From: Betaproteobacteria bacterium
GTDB taxonomy: Bacteria; Pseudomonadota; Gammaproteobacteria; Burkholderiales; Rhodocyclaceae
DNA: 51,197 bases
Assembly (NCBI GenBank): GCA_020047725.1
Contig: JAIFNM010000047.1
Location: 1-51,197, forward strand
Direction of reading: 5' to 3'
Position 1 is the stretch's first letter. Every line of letters begins with the position of its first letter. A program made the position numbers and the translations under genes. Below are positions 1 through 8,443 of this stretch, in pieces. A model generated the notes under the pieces. It saw only the letters and a program-made list of their open reading frames with translations, had not been told where the DNA came from and ran no database searches.

Positions 1-2
1 CC

Positions 3-62
3 CCAAAAGTGGTGAATTTCATCATCGCCCGAATGACCAACGCATTGGAGTCCATTAAATGA
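3..62 (+). CDS. 3' end of an unidentified upstream gene (partial)
   Basis: The reading frame starting at base 3 is open from the window edge and ends in TGA at 60-62. The last residues read PKVVNFIIARMTNALESIK. The stop overlaps the next start codon as ATGA, the usual sign of translational coupling in an operon, which is why this frame is preferred over the other open frame that stops at 56-58. Too little is present to name a family. The gene probably belongs to the same sugar operon as the following oxidoreductase. Confidence 0.5.
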   Translation, partial: PKVVNFIIARMTNALESIK

Positions 63-1204
63 AAAAAATCGTACGCTTCGGTGTGATTGGCCTCGGTCTC
101 ATGGGACGCGAGTTTGCCAGCGCGGTTGCTCGTTGGTGTCATTTGCTCGATTCGTCAGCACAGCCTCAAATTGTGGGAGTTTGCGATCAGTCGGTTGCTG
201 GATTTGAGTGGTTTCGAAGGAATTTCCCCGGGATTAAGGTCTTCACTAGCGACTACAAAGATCTATTGGCCAATCCGCAGATCGACGCGATCTACTGTGC
301 GGTGCCCCACAATCTGCATGAAAAGATGTATATAGATATCATAAGATCAGGCAAGCACTTACTGGGAGAGAAGCCCTTCGGCATTGATCAGAAAGCCAAT
401 ACGGCAATTCTAGCAGCGATCTCCGAAAACCCTGAAGTGGTCGTCAGATGCTCCTCGGAATTTCCATTTTTCCCTGGTTGCCGCCGATTGCTATCTTGGT
501 TATCTGACCAAGAGTTCGGCCAGATACTGGAGGTGAAAGCTGGGTTCTGCCATTCGAGCGATCTTGATTTGACCAAACCGATCAATTGGAAGCGACAGAT
601 AGCATACAACGGTGAGTACGGGTGTATGGGTGATTTGGGTATGCATGCTCTGCATGTGCCCTTACGTATGGGTTGGGTTCCCGAAACGGTTTATGCCTTG
701 CTATCCAAGCACGTCGATCTTCGACCGGATGGGAAAGGTGGTTCAGTTGCATGTGAGACTTGGGATAACGCGACCTTGGCTTGTCGGGTCAAGGGAGAGG
801 ATGGACATGCGTTCCCCATGATCTTGGAAATGAAACGAATGGCGCCCGGAATGACCAATTCCTGGTATCTCGAGGTCAGCGGCTTGAAAGGCGCTGCGAG
901 ATTCTCAACAGATGATCCACAAGCCTTCCATTATCTGGAGAGCAATGGTCAAGAACAAGCATGGTGTCGGATTGGCGTTGGGTCCAAACCTCAATTCCCC
1001 ACCATTACAGGATCAATTTTCGAATTCGGATTTTCCGACGCAATTTTGCAGATGTGGGCGACTTTTATCGAAGATATCGTTGTAGGTGGGCGATCCGATG
1101 TATTTGATTGTGTGACTCCAGAAGAGACAAGGCTTTCTCATGCCTTGCTGACTGCCGCCTTGATGTCCAATAAATCTGGCAGGGCGGAGGTCGTGTGTAC
1201 CTAA
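59..1204 (+). CDS. Gfo/Idh/MocA-family NAD(P)-dependent oxidoreductase
   Basis: Predicted cytoplasmic dehydrogenase of 381 residues, normal for the family, which oxidises or reduces a hydroxyl of sugars, inositols or their derivatives. The N-terminal Rossmann fold shows GVIGLGLMG at residues 8-16. The family EKP motif, whose lysine contacts cofactor and substrate, is at about 105-107 (GEKPFG). The C-terminal half is the alpha/beta substrate domain, with a GDLGMHALH segment supplying a likely catalytic histidine. The start overlaps the upstream stop (ATGA) and the end overlaps the kinase start by 10 bases, so these genes form one operon. The substrate cannot be read from the sequence; the neighbouring kinase and isomerase suggest a rare sugar or its derivative. 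Confidence 0.85.
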   Translation: MKKIVRFGVIGLGLMGREFASAVARWCHLLDSSAQPQIVGVCDQSVAGFEWFRRNFPGIKVFTSDYKDLLANPQIDAIYCAVPHNLHEKMYIDIIRSGKHLLGEKPFGIDQKANTAILAAISENPEVVVRCSSEFPFFPGCRRLLSWLSDQEFGQILEVKAGFCHSSDLDLTKPINWKRQIAYNGEYGCMGDLGMHALHVPLRMGWVPETVYALLSKHVDLRPDGKGGSVACETWDNATLACRVKGEDGHAFPMILEMKRMAPGMTNSWYLEVSGLKGAARFSTDDPQAFHYLESNGQEQAWCRIGVGSKPQFPTITGSIFEFGFSDAILQMWATFIEDIVVGGRSDVFDCVTPEETRLSHALLTAALMSNKSGRAEVVCT

Positions 1205-2697
1205 CTTTTGATGTAGGAACATCTTCCGTTAAGACCGCGCTGTTTGACCACAATGGAATCATGCTGCGCAAAGTAGTAAGGGAATATCCTCTTTCCACAC
1301 CATCTGTTGGTTGGTGTGAGGTGCATCCCGATGTGTACTGGAATGCGGTTCGAGAGGGCTTTACGGAGATATTGCGTTCGGCTGACATTGACTCTGCTCA
1401 GATTCAAAGCATCTCAGGATGTAGTCAGGGCGAAACAACCATTTTCCTGGACCAGCAGGGCCAACCGATGTGCCCCGCGATTGTTTGGCTAGATACTCGA
1501 TCGAATGCCGAATCAGATTTCTTGGCACGAGAGATCGATCCCAATATTTTCTACGCAACAACCGGTATCGTCGAAATGAGGCCCGTTTGGTCGTGCTCAA
1601 AAATGCTTTGGCTAAAGCGAAATCACCCTCAGGTTTTTACACGCGCAAGGCATGTCCTTCTTGTCGAAGATTTTATCATCTTCCGCTTGACGGGGCGCTC
1701 AGTGGCAGTACCCTCACTTTGGGCTACGACAGGATTGGTCGATGTTAACAGTGGTACTTGGTGGCCAGAGATGTTGGGATTGCTCGGCATCGAGGGAAAG
1801 CTGCCAGAACTTGTACCAGAGCTTTCGGTTGTCGGGGCAGTTTTGCCCCAGGTTGCGAATGGAATAGGGCTTCCTCTCGCATGCGTGGTAATCAAAGGTT
1901 CGATGGATCAAACGATGGGAGCCGTAGGTGCGTTGAATGTGGCCCCTGGCATTACGACAGAGATAACTGGTTCCGCTCTAGTGCTCGCCGTGAGTGCATG
2001 TTCAAAGGATGTTCAGACCGGTTTGGGATTGCCTTTTCTTCCGCATGTTGTATCTGGTACGCGAATCATCATGCCGTTCATTAAAACCGCCGGTATAGCT
2101 TACAAATGGTTTGCAACAAAGCTTTGTGGTTACGAAGAGACTGAATTGGATTGGGCCTATGAAGACTTGAACCGTTTGGCGGCTACAGTCCCCCCAGCCT
2201 CTGAGGGCTTGATCGTCTTGCCATTTTTCACGGGGGTCGATTTCCCCGATCCAATCCCGGGGGCAACCGGAGTATTTCATGGGTTGACACTAGGTCACGG
2301 AAGGCCTCACATGGCTCGTGCAATTCAGGAGTCAATTGCCTACTTACTTCGGGATATTGTGGAAACAATCGAGGCGGCCGGAATCCCTGTGGATGACATC
2401 CACAGCATGGGCGGTGCCGCACGTTCCGCTGAATGGCTTCAGATCAAGGCTTCGGTGACCGGCAAGCCAATCATCAGGATGACAGAGGAAGAGAGTTCTT
2501 CACTTGGGGCAGCGATTTGCGCTGCAACAGCGCTCGGCGATCACAGTGACATCGCGTCAGCGGGGAAAGCGATGGTTCGTGATGGGGGACGATTTGAACC
2601 GATTCAAAACGACAAAGCCCTCTATGAGAAGGCATTTTGTAAATTCAAGAGTCTGCGTAGCAATTTGTTTGAAGCTGGAAACCAAATAGGAGACTAA
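1195..2697 (+). CDS. FGGY-family carbohydrate kinase (xylulokinase-like)
   Basis: ATP-dependent sugar kinase of 500 residues in the XylB/GntK/FucK superfamily. The first phosphate-binding motif is at residues 5-12 (DVGTSSVK). DQTMGAVGAL begins near residue 238, with the aspartate in the position of the catalytic base. SMGGAARSAEW at about 404-414 is the FGGY C-terminal signature. Translation probably starts at GTG 1195, inside the end of the oxidoreductase gene, a 10-base overlap that indicates coupling. Only 3 bases separate its stop from the next gene. The family phosphorylates ketoses or alditols such as xylulose, fuculose, rhamnulose or gluconate. With an isomerase-like gene next to it, a ketose produced in this operon is the likely substrate, but this is inference. 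Confidence 0.88.
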   Translation: MYLTFDVGTSSVKTALFDHNGIMLRKVVREYPLSTPSVGWCEVHPDVYWNAVREGFTEILRSADIDSAQIQSISGCSQGETTIFLDQQGQPMCPAIVWLDTRSNAESDFLAREIDPNIFYATTGIVEMRPVWSCSKMLWLKRNHPQVFTRARHVLLVEDFIIFRLTGRSVAVPSLWATTGLVDVNSGTWWPEMLGLLGIEGKLPELVPELSVVGAVLPQVANGIGLPLACVVIKGSMDQTMGAVGALNVAPGITTEITGSALVLAVSACSKDVQTGLGLPFLPHVVSGTRIIMPFIKTAGIAYKWFATKLCGYEETELDWAYEDLNRLAATVPPASEGLIVLPFFTGVDFPDPIPGATGVFHGLTLGHGRPHMARAIQESIAYLLRDIVETIEAAGIPVDDIHSMGGAARSAEWLQIKASVTGKPIIRMTEEESSSLGAAICAATALGDHSDIASAGKAMVRDGGRFEPIQNDKALYEKAFCKFKSLRSNLFEAGNQIGD

Positions 2698-2700
2698 TCA

Positions 2701-4056
2701 ATGGAAAACTTGACAGCCGGGTATGTTTCGTTTGGCACTATGTACTATGAACCAGAACGCTTGGCCGCAATTAGCTTACGTTCTGAAAGTCAACTCACAG
2801 CGGCAGGATTGACCCTGATAAGAACTGATCCCGTTTCGGGAGAAGGGGCAGAGCCCGAGCGGGCAATCCGCGAGCTTAAATCAGCCAACTGGGACTTTCT
2901 AATCGTAAACGTTCTCAATTGGATCGAGGTTCGAGGTGTGACAAGGGTTTTACTGGAATTTCGTGACAAGCCCATGGTTCTTTACTCTTCGGGTGGTTTT
3001 ACTGAAAACGGAGTTTTGATTTGTCCTGCAGCGGGCGCAGGAACCACCACCCTTCGCTATCCCATGGAGCAATGGGGAATCAAGTTTGTGTACCTCTACA
3101 ACCCACCTGATTCCCCTATGGATGTAGATGGCATTTTGAAATTCGGTCGGGCGGCTCGTGCAGTAAGGCAACTGAAACAATCCCGGCTTGGAATGCTCGG
3201 ATATAACGACATGGGGCTGTACACCACTGGCATTAATCCAACCAAGCTGAGAAGTGCCATTGGGCCCGAAGTTGAGAGTGTCGACCTACTGCAACTCCAG
3301 AAAGCGTATGAGAGCCTCGATCCTAGTGAAGTGAAAAGTGAAACTGCTGCTTTGACTAAGACTTGGGAGTATCCCTTGGGTAAGCCAGCAGATGAGGTAA
3401 TTGAGCGTGCTATTGGAATGTTCCTCGCAACAATGAAGCTGATCAAGGAGAAGGGATTCTCTGCGTTTAGCTACAAGTGTGTTGATGGTTTTGACCTGCT
3501 TATGGGGGCTACCCATGCGGTTCCGTCGTCCTTGATAGCCTCGGCTGGAATTCCCTACTGCGATGAAAATGATCTTGGCAATCTTACGGCCGAGCTCATG
3601 ATGAAATTCCTCACGGAGCAGCAGACCATGTTCCTTGAAATTTACGACTTTCATCCGGAGTGGATACTTCTGGGCGAAGACGGATATGTGGCAGACGATT
3701 TTATCGAAGGGAAACCTCAAATCAAAGGGGTATCGACGCTACTCCTTGACGGGATTGCTCACTGCTCTCGGATGAAGAAAGAACGCATGACTCTTGCCTG
3801 CTTGTCCGAAGACAAGGAAGGGTACCGCATGCATTTGGTTTCGGGGGTCGGCAAAGAACCTCCACAGTGGGTAGAAATGGGGGTTCCTCTTCCTTCGTGG
3901 CCCAGCGTCGAATTCCACCCAGATCGCCCAGTTCGCCGGATTTTGGACCATGTTCAATCGCAGCATTTCGCGACGGTAATGGGTGACCATATAGCGGAAC
4001 TGCGTCATCTGTGCTTCTTATTGGATATCAAGGTAATCGACGATGCAAGGGAGTGA
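2701..4056 (+). CDS. L-fucose/L-arabinose isomerase-like protein
   Basis: 451-residue protein resembling the COG2407 group of fucose isomerase-related proteins, which share the fold of L-arabinose and L-fucose isomerases. The opening segment (AGYVSFGTMYYEPE) and the central GMLGYNDMGLYTTG region fit the Rossmann-like domains. Segments with acidic residues and histidines (CVDGFDLLMGA, CDENDLGNL, EIYDFHPEWILLGEDG) could supply Mn(II) ligands. The start lies 3 bases after the kinase stop with AGGAGA upstream. In this setting it would interconvert an aldose and the ketose that the kinase phosphorylates. Members of this group have varied or unknown activities, so an isomerase role is a family-based prediction and the sugar is unknown. 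Confidence 0.72.
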   Translation: MENLTAGYVSFGTMYYEPERLAAISLRSESQLTAAGLTLIRTDPVSGEGAEPERAIRELKSANWDFLIVNVLNWIEVRGVTRVLLEFRDKPMVLYSSGGFTENGVLICPAAGAGTTTLRYPMEQWGIKFVYLYNPPDSPMDVDGILKFGRAARAVRQLKQSRLGMLGYNDMGLYTTGINPTKLRSAIGPEVESVDLLQLQKAYESLDPSEVKSETAALTKTWEYPLGKPADEVIERAIGMFLATMKLIKEKGFSAFSYKCVDGFDLLMGATHAVPSSLIASAGIPYCDENDLGNLTAELMMKFLTEQQTMFLEIYDFHPEWILLGEDGYVADDFIEGKPQIKGVSTLLLDGIAHCSRMKKERMTLACLSEDKEGYRMHLVSGVGKEPPQWVEMGVPLPSWPSVEFHPDRPVRRILDHVQSQHFATVMGDHIAELRHLCFLLDIKVIDDARE

Positions 4057-4693
4057 ATCCACGATATGCCTCATGCGGAAGACCATCGACGTTGCCGCTT
4101 CAAAGATCCTCTACTCAGAAGCTTTTAACGAAGAAAATCTGAAGACACGGTGGCATGCTTACAGCGGCGAGTGGGGAGTAGATGCCGATGGGTGGCTCGC
4201 AGGAAAGAACCCAGAGAATTTTGCTGCTATGGTTGTCTCGAAGGAGTCGTATTTTGGCAATGTGATGGTTGAGTTCGAGGCCCGTACGGTTCTTCCATCA
4301 ACCCATGATATCAACTTTATGTGGAATGGGTCATGGGATGAGGTCTCAAATAAACGTGATGTCGGCTACGTAGCAGGACTCCAGGGATGGTGGGAAGGGA
4401 AAGTGGGAATAGAAAAGTCTCCCGACTACAAGCTTAACGTTGCTACGCCCCTTCTTGATTTTGTTCCAGGGAAAACCTATTTCATCCAAGGAGGCAGTAT
4501 CGATGGACACTGTTTTATCTGCGCCGATGGAAAATTGCTTCTAGAAGTAACTGATCCAGATCCTATTGATTCAAGCGAGTTCGGGAAAGTGGGGTTTGAA
4601 GCCTACTGTACGCAGATTCAGATCAGGAACGTCCGGATCCGGGAAATACATTGGACACCGCAAACGCAATACTACATGCCAGAATTTGAGTAG
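4043..4693 (+). CDS. Conserved-looking protein, DUF1080/concanavalin-like sandwich suspected
   Basis: 216-residue protein with no signal peptide visible. The pattern of short beta strands (FGNVMVEFEARTV, INFMWNGSWDE, YFIQGGSIDGHCFICADGKLLLEVTDP, GKVGFEAYCTQIQIRNVRI) is that of a laminin-G/concanavalin-like sandwich as in DUF1080 (3-keto-glycoside hydrolase) proteins. No catalytic motif is certain. It overlaps the end of the isomerase-like gene by 14 bases. A second possible start is the ATG at 4073, but neither start has a strong ribosome site. Its position at the end of an oxidoreductase-kinase-isomerase operon suggests a role in handling an oxidised or glycosidic sugar. The function is not recognised. 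Confidence 0.6.
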   Translation: MQGSESTICLMRKTIDVAASKILYSEAFNEENLKTRWHAYSGEWGVDADGWLAGKNPENFAAMVVSKESYFGNVMVEFEARTVLPSTHDINFMWNGSWDEVSNKRDVGYVAGLQGWWEGKVGIEKSPDYKLNVATPLLDFVPGKTYFIQGGSIDGHCFICADGKLLLEVTDPDPIDSSEFGKVGFEAYCTQIQIRNVRIREIHWTPQTQYYMPEFE

Positions 4694-5227
4694 CGAAATG
4701 CTGTAGTGATGAAATTAGATGTTGTTGTAGTAAGACCGTTGCTTGCTTAACAATCTGGTGCCGACACTCTGAAGAATGCCAATGTTGTGTTGCGGCTTGT
4801 GCGGTTAGAATCGCTTGAATGGTTGCCTGTTGTGCATGCGTAATGGTGATCTTCAGACGGGTCTGACCGCCATGCCGGATCTGCGTGGCGACATTGAAAT
4901 CCACTGCTGAGTAGTTGACCTACGCTAGGCGTCTGTGCGCAATCAACACTCGCGCCTTCGCTAAAATCTGCTCCGAACCACCGGCCATCGTCAAACTTGC
5001 CTCTAGTTGCGGGTGATCTATCCTGACAAATACTATGCGATAGTTTTACGCCGAAACCATTATATTGACATTTTCGAAGGCAGCGCTTCGTGTCCTCAAA
5101 ATTTTGGCTGACACATGGACACTCCCTTCATTCCCCCTGCCCCCAGACCGAGTTCGTCATCGGAATACGGCGGATTTCAAAGTTCGGAAAAAACCTTATG
5201 CGCACCCCAAGTTGGTGCTGATGCTAG
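4694..5227. other. Gene-poor gap with possible decayed coding remnant
   Basis: No convincing gene. On the minus strand 4690-4990 keeps long open stretches with one internal stop (for example KARVLIAHRRLA before the stop, then VATQIRHGGQTRLKITITHA), which could be an old broken gene, but no family is recognised. At 5090-5114 GTGTC and GACAC flank an AAAATTTT core, an imperfect inverted repeat reminiscent of insertion-sequence ends. That similarity is an impression only. Confidence 0.3.
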
Positions 5228-6154
5228 TCATTTTAGTGGTATGTGTGTTTTTTTAACAACCGGATAAGCACGATTATCTAACGTGCCTTCAGCATACGGA
5301 CAAACCGTCGCAACCACTTTCCAGAAAGCCTCAACAATTAAACCCGCCTTCTCTGGAGGGCGCACTAACCCAACCGTCCACTCTGTAAGTGGGTCATTGA
5401 AATGTATCTGTCTTAACCCTTGCCGATCATCACAGATTGAGGATGGAACCATTGCCCATCCCACCCCGGCTTCAACTAAAGCGAGTGCGGTAGAAAAATC
5501 TGAGGCGGTCTGGACTGTATGCACATATAACCCACGGCGGGTCAAGTAGCTCATCATATGATCATGAAATGCTGGAGATTGAGAACGATCAATCATTACA
5601 AATGGCTCTTTAACCAATTCTTCCAGCGATGATTTTTCAGAGATTTCACTGGGAAGAATAGCTAGTAACGAGTCTTCGAGCACAGGCAAAGTAGGCCAAC
5701 CATTTGGAGCGGGCAATCTACAGAAACCGACATCCAGAACGTCGTTCTTCATGGCTTCAATCTGGTGGCGAGCCGACATTTCGCGAAGTTCAATCTGTAC
5801 GTGCGGCATTGTGGCTCTGAAAGCAGCAATCGCTTTCGGTGCAATAGCTTTTGACGTAAGGCCAAAACCGATTCGGAGAATTCCCAGTACACCTTGAGCG
5901 GCTAGTTGAGCTCGATGACTAAGACGGTTTGCGCTTTCAACGATTTTTTTTGCATCCGCATGAGTCACTCGTCCGAGTGGGGTTAAGCGTGTAAGCCGGG
6001 GACATCGCTCGAACAAGGCGCCTCCGAACTCGCTCTCGAGTCGTTGAATCTGCTTGGTTAGTGCAGATTGGGTGATGTGCAGACGTTCTGCACTTATTCG
6101 AAAATGGAGGACATCACCAAGAAGTGCAAAGGCCCTGAGATCGCGCAGCTCCAT
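5228..6154 (-). CDS. LysR-family transcriptional regulator
   Basis: About 308 residues from the preferred ATG at 6154 (MELRDLRAF), where LysR proteins normally begin; an upstream in-frame start at 6181 would add nine atypical residues. The N-terminal winged helix-turn-helix covers roughly residues 1-60 (ISAERLHITQSALTKQIQRLE), followed by the linker helix and a periplasmic-binding-protein-like effector domain. LysR proteins bind T-N11-A palindromes and respond to small molecules. It points towards the plus-strand sugar operon, and its stop lies about 530 bases after that operon. Its target is not evident, since no clear divergent gene lies next to its promoter. It could control the MtlD-type gene downstream of its start or the sugar operon. 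Confidence 0.85.
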   Translation of the reverse strand: MELRDLRAFALLGDVLHFRISAERLHITQSALTKQIQRLESEFGGALFERCPRLTRLTPLGRVTHADAKKIVESANRLSHRAQLAAQGVLGILRIGFGLTSKAIAPKAIAAFRATMPHVQIELREMSARHQIEAMKNDVLDVGFCRLPAPNGWPTLPVLEDSLLAILPSEISEKSSLEELVKEPFVMIDRSQSPAFHDHMMSYLTRRGLYVHTVQTASDFSTALALVEAGVGWAMVPSSICDDRQGLRQIHFNDPLTEWTVGLVRPPEKAGLIVEAFWKVVATVCPYAEGTLDNRAYPVVKKTHIPLK

Positions 6155-6322
6155 AATTCCTCCAAAGATATTCCTAACCACCGGTATTGTCGGGATTGCT
6201 GCTAGTATGAACCGCGAGAAACAATTGACCGCTTAGCTTAGCATTGCGTGTAGTCACCTAACAAAGAACACTTTTTAGCCAACGCAGCATCTTGATCAGC
6301 GCTTGACGGGGGGCGGTGTTCG

Positions 6323-7501
6323 CTACTGCAAAACAGCTTCAAGAACCAGTCTTTCAATCGGATCATCTGAGTGCAAATCAGCCACCAGAGACAATGCTTC
6401 CTTTGTTCCTACGGTTGAGATGGTGGATTGGAATTCAGCGTCTGCGACACTTACCTGGCCTCTTTCATCCTGCGCCTGGAATCCAAGCGCTGCACGCGCT
6501 GCCAGCGCGATCTTCGAGAATGGTAAGCCTTGACGCGCTGCTAACAAGCAGGCGCCGACAAGGCGGTCGTTATGGGCTAGCTTGCGCCCAAGATCCCGTC
6601 CTACACGATAAATAGTATCCCCGAGAGCTCGGTTGCCGTAACGCCCCAACAAATCTGCGGCGTGCTCATCAAGTTGTTCTCTAGTGAAATCGCTTGGATA
6701 GAAATGACAAAGCGCTTCAGCGCTTTGTCCTAGGGCGCCACGCACATTATTGACCACTTCAGGCAAATCCATGACTTCCCAAAGATAACGCAGGTTTGGA
6801 TTAGCCTGATAACCAAGATAAGCGAGAGCGGCGTGGCTCATGTTGTGCATGAACAGCTTGCGGTCAACATAGGCAGTTATGTTATCAACTGGTTTGAGCC
6901 CTGATAGCAGCGGGAGCGGGTTCCGGAAGCCGTGAGCGTCAACAATAAGTTGGTCGTAAGGTTCTGCAAAAAGCTGAAGAGCGTCGGCCGCTAGGGCGTA
7001 CTCAGGCATGATTGGGACCATCTTGCCGATGCTTGTCTCTATCAGTCCCACAGAATTGCTTAAATCGAAATCTTCGGGTAAATGGCCTGCCAAAGCTTCA
7101 CGGAAAAAATCCGCTGCAGCACGCAGATTCTCAGCAATAATCACATCGAGTGGACAGCATCCTGCGTGTTTTCGGGCTAGTATCCCTTGCGCTAAAACTT
7201 TCAGAATCGAACCAAGCGCTCGTTGCCCAACGGATGTGGCAACAATATCGGCGTCGACGAGAGCTTGAATTACGGCACTTGTGTCGCGACCGTTGATGGC
7301 TCGAATGCCTTTAACCAAAATTACGTTATCAACTTGCCCCGATTGCTTGACAACTACCGGATAAGAGCGACGCTCATTAAGGCGATTTATCAGACTCGTA
7401 TCGATATCAACAAAGATCACCTCGTAGCCGGCTTCGAAGAACTGTCGACCGACGAACGACCGGCCGATATTTCCGGCCCCAAATTGTACAAAGACACCCA
7501 C
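6323..7501 (-). CDS. mtlD: Mannitol-1-phosphate 5-dehydrogenase-like polyol dehydrogenase
   Basis: 392-residue long-chain polyol dehydrogenase close in layout to MtlD (about 380 residues), which interconverts mannitol 1-phosphate and fructose 6-phosphate with NAD. FVQFGAGNIGRSFVG at residues 4-18 is the dinucleotide fold. RKLFMHNMSHAALAYLG carries the family Lys-x(n)-Asn-x2-His catalytic signature. GTG at 7501 is the likely start because AAGGGG stands five bases before it. It lies in the same direction as the isomerase and PfkB kinase but is separated from them by about 840 bases of damaged DNA containing a second, truncated mtlD start. The true polyol may differ from mannitol; altronate/tagaturonate-type relatives share this fold, so the symbol describes the closest family. 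Confidence 0.82.
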   Translation of the reverse strand: MGVFVQFGAGNIGRSFVGRQFFEAGYEVIFVDIDTSLINRLNERRSYPVVVKQSGQVDNVILVKGIRAINGRDTSAVIQALVDADIVATSVGQRALGSILKVLAQGILARKHAGCCPLDVIIAENLRAAADFFREALAGHLPEDFDLSNSVGLIETSIGKMVPIMPEYALAADALQLFAEPYDQLIVDAHGFRNPLPLLSGLKPVDNITAYVDRKLFMHNMSHAALAYLGYQANPNLRYLWEVMDLPEVVNNVRGALGQSAEALCHFYPSDFTREQLDEHAADLLGRYGNRALGDTIYRVGRDLGRKLAHNDRLVGACLLAARQGLPFSKIALAARAALGFQAQDERGQVSVADAEFQSTISTVGTKEALSLVADLHSDDPIERLVLEAVLQ

Positions 7502-8335
7502 AAAAAGCCCCTTCTGGTTATTAATTTGTAATCGACTTTGCCAACTTGAGTTAGAAAAATCGGTACGTGATAAAGGCTACAATCCTAGCCACCTGGCCGC
7601 TGAGACTTTTCCCAAAGTTTCCTAATAATCGAGCTCCTTTTCGTCTGATATGAAGCACAGAAGAATCCTACTGACGATCCATTCTGTCTAATGAATTAAA
7701 TTGCATGACTTGATTCCAAACAGGAAAGTGGTTTCTAAAATCTGGAATTGCCCGATTCCGATGATATGATCTTCGAGAATTTGGCAGGCGGATATAGGAG
7801 AGATTACGTGGATGACATCAGCCAGCTTTAATCCATCGGCTGCATGTGCTTACAGAGTATCTTTCGCAGTAGTGGAAGAAAATGGATTGCCACCGATTAA
7901 CCGTCAAGTAGTAATCGGGCACGCCATGCTAGGCCCCGTAGAAGAGTCGGCTAAGGTCGGGAATATCCAGTCCATTGAAATTCAGTTTGGTTCTTTCCCG
8001 CAGGCGAAGAACGGCTTGATTTTGCCGCGCTCTGGCTTTGTTTTCTTCGACACGTGGATGGTGATGCTTACTAGCCAAGGGGGCGTTTGGAGCTGCTGGC
8101 CAAGTAACTGACGCTACACTCGGCATGCATCCCACCCAGTCCGGGCAAGTTCCTGGGTGCGGGCTATCTGCAAACGTTACCGCCCATTTCGTCATCACCA
8201 TCTCCTCGTGTAAATAACGATTTGAAAACAAGAGGTGTACTTTTTTGATTGGAAATTCAGAAAAATTGGCACAGGCAATCACTATGGGCACTTCTGGAAT
8301 ACAGGTTGTATTATGGGGTAGTGCGCTCGACCAAC
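7502..8335. other. Damaged spacer between intact mtlD and mtlD fragment
   Basis: 834 bases with no convincing gene. Minus-strand 7929-8220 stays open for about 90 codons (PDWVGCMPS, then KHHHPRVEENKARARQNQ) and plus-strand 7812-8111 for 99 codons. Neither shows a known domain, and the two overlap, so at most one can be real. Since the DNA sits exactly between a truncated and an intact copy of the same gene family, it probably arrived with or after a rearrangement. Confidence 0.35.
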
Positions 8336-8443
8336 TCAGTTTTCAACTGATTCAAAAATGACCTCGCAACCCACTTTAGAAAAGTGCTTTCCGATGACGG
8401 TTTGACCGATATTCCAAGCGCCAAATTGAATGAAGGTTTTCAT
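8336..8443 (-). pseudogene. Truncated mtlD 5' end (about 35 codons)
   Basis: The start ATG (8443-8441) overlaps the TGA of the PfkB kinase gene as ATGA. The first residues, MKTFIQFGAWNIGQTVIGKH then FSKVGCEVIF, match the first 31 residues of the intact MtlD at 6323-7501 (VFVQFGAGNIGRSFVGRQF then FEAGYEVIF). The frame stops at 8336-8338 soon after similarity ends. The second glycine of the NAD motif is changed to Trp. This is the relic of an mtlD gene that was once translationally coupled to the kinase. It is about 60% identical to the intact gene over this stretch, so it is not a recent copy. Confidence 0.85.

Noticed and set aside
4623..4904. Minus-strand ORF of 93 codons
   Set aside because: Overlaps the end of the plus-strand operon and has low-complexity Gln/Ala/Thr runs; kept only as a possible decayed remnant.
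5065..5256. Plus-strand ORF of 63 codons near the LysR gene
   Set aside because: Overlaps the LysR 3' end, has no ribosome site and ends in a hydrophobic run without a supporting family.
7812..8111. Plus-strand ORF of 99 codons
   Set aside because: No domain, overlaps an equally long minus-strand frame, and lies in rearranged DNA; an upstream AGGAG alone is not enough.
7929..8291. Minus-strand ORF of 120 codons
   Set aside because: Some stretches look protein-like, but no family is recognised and no good start is present.
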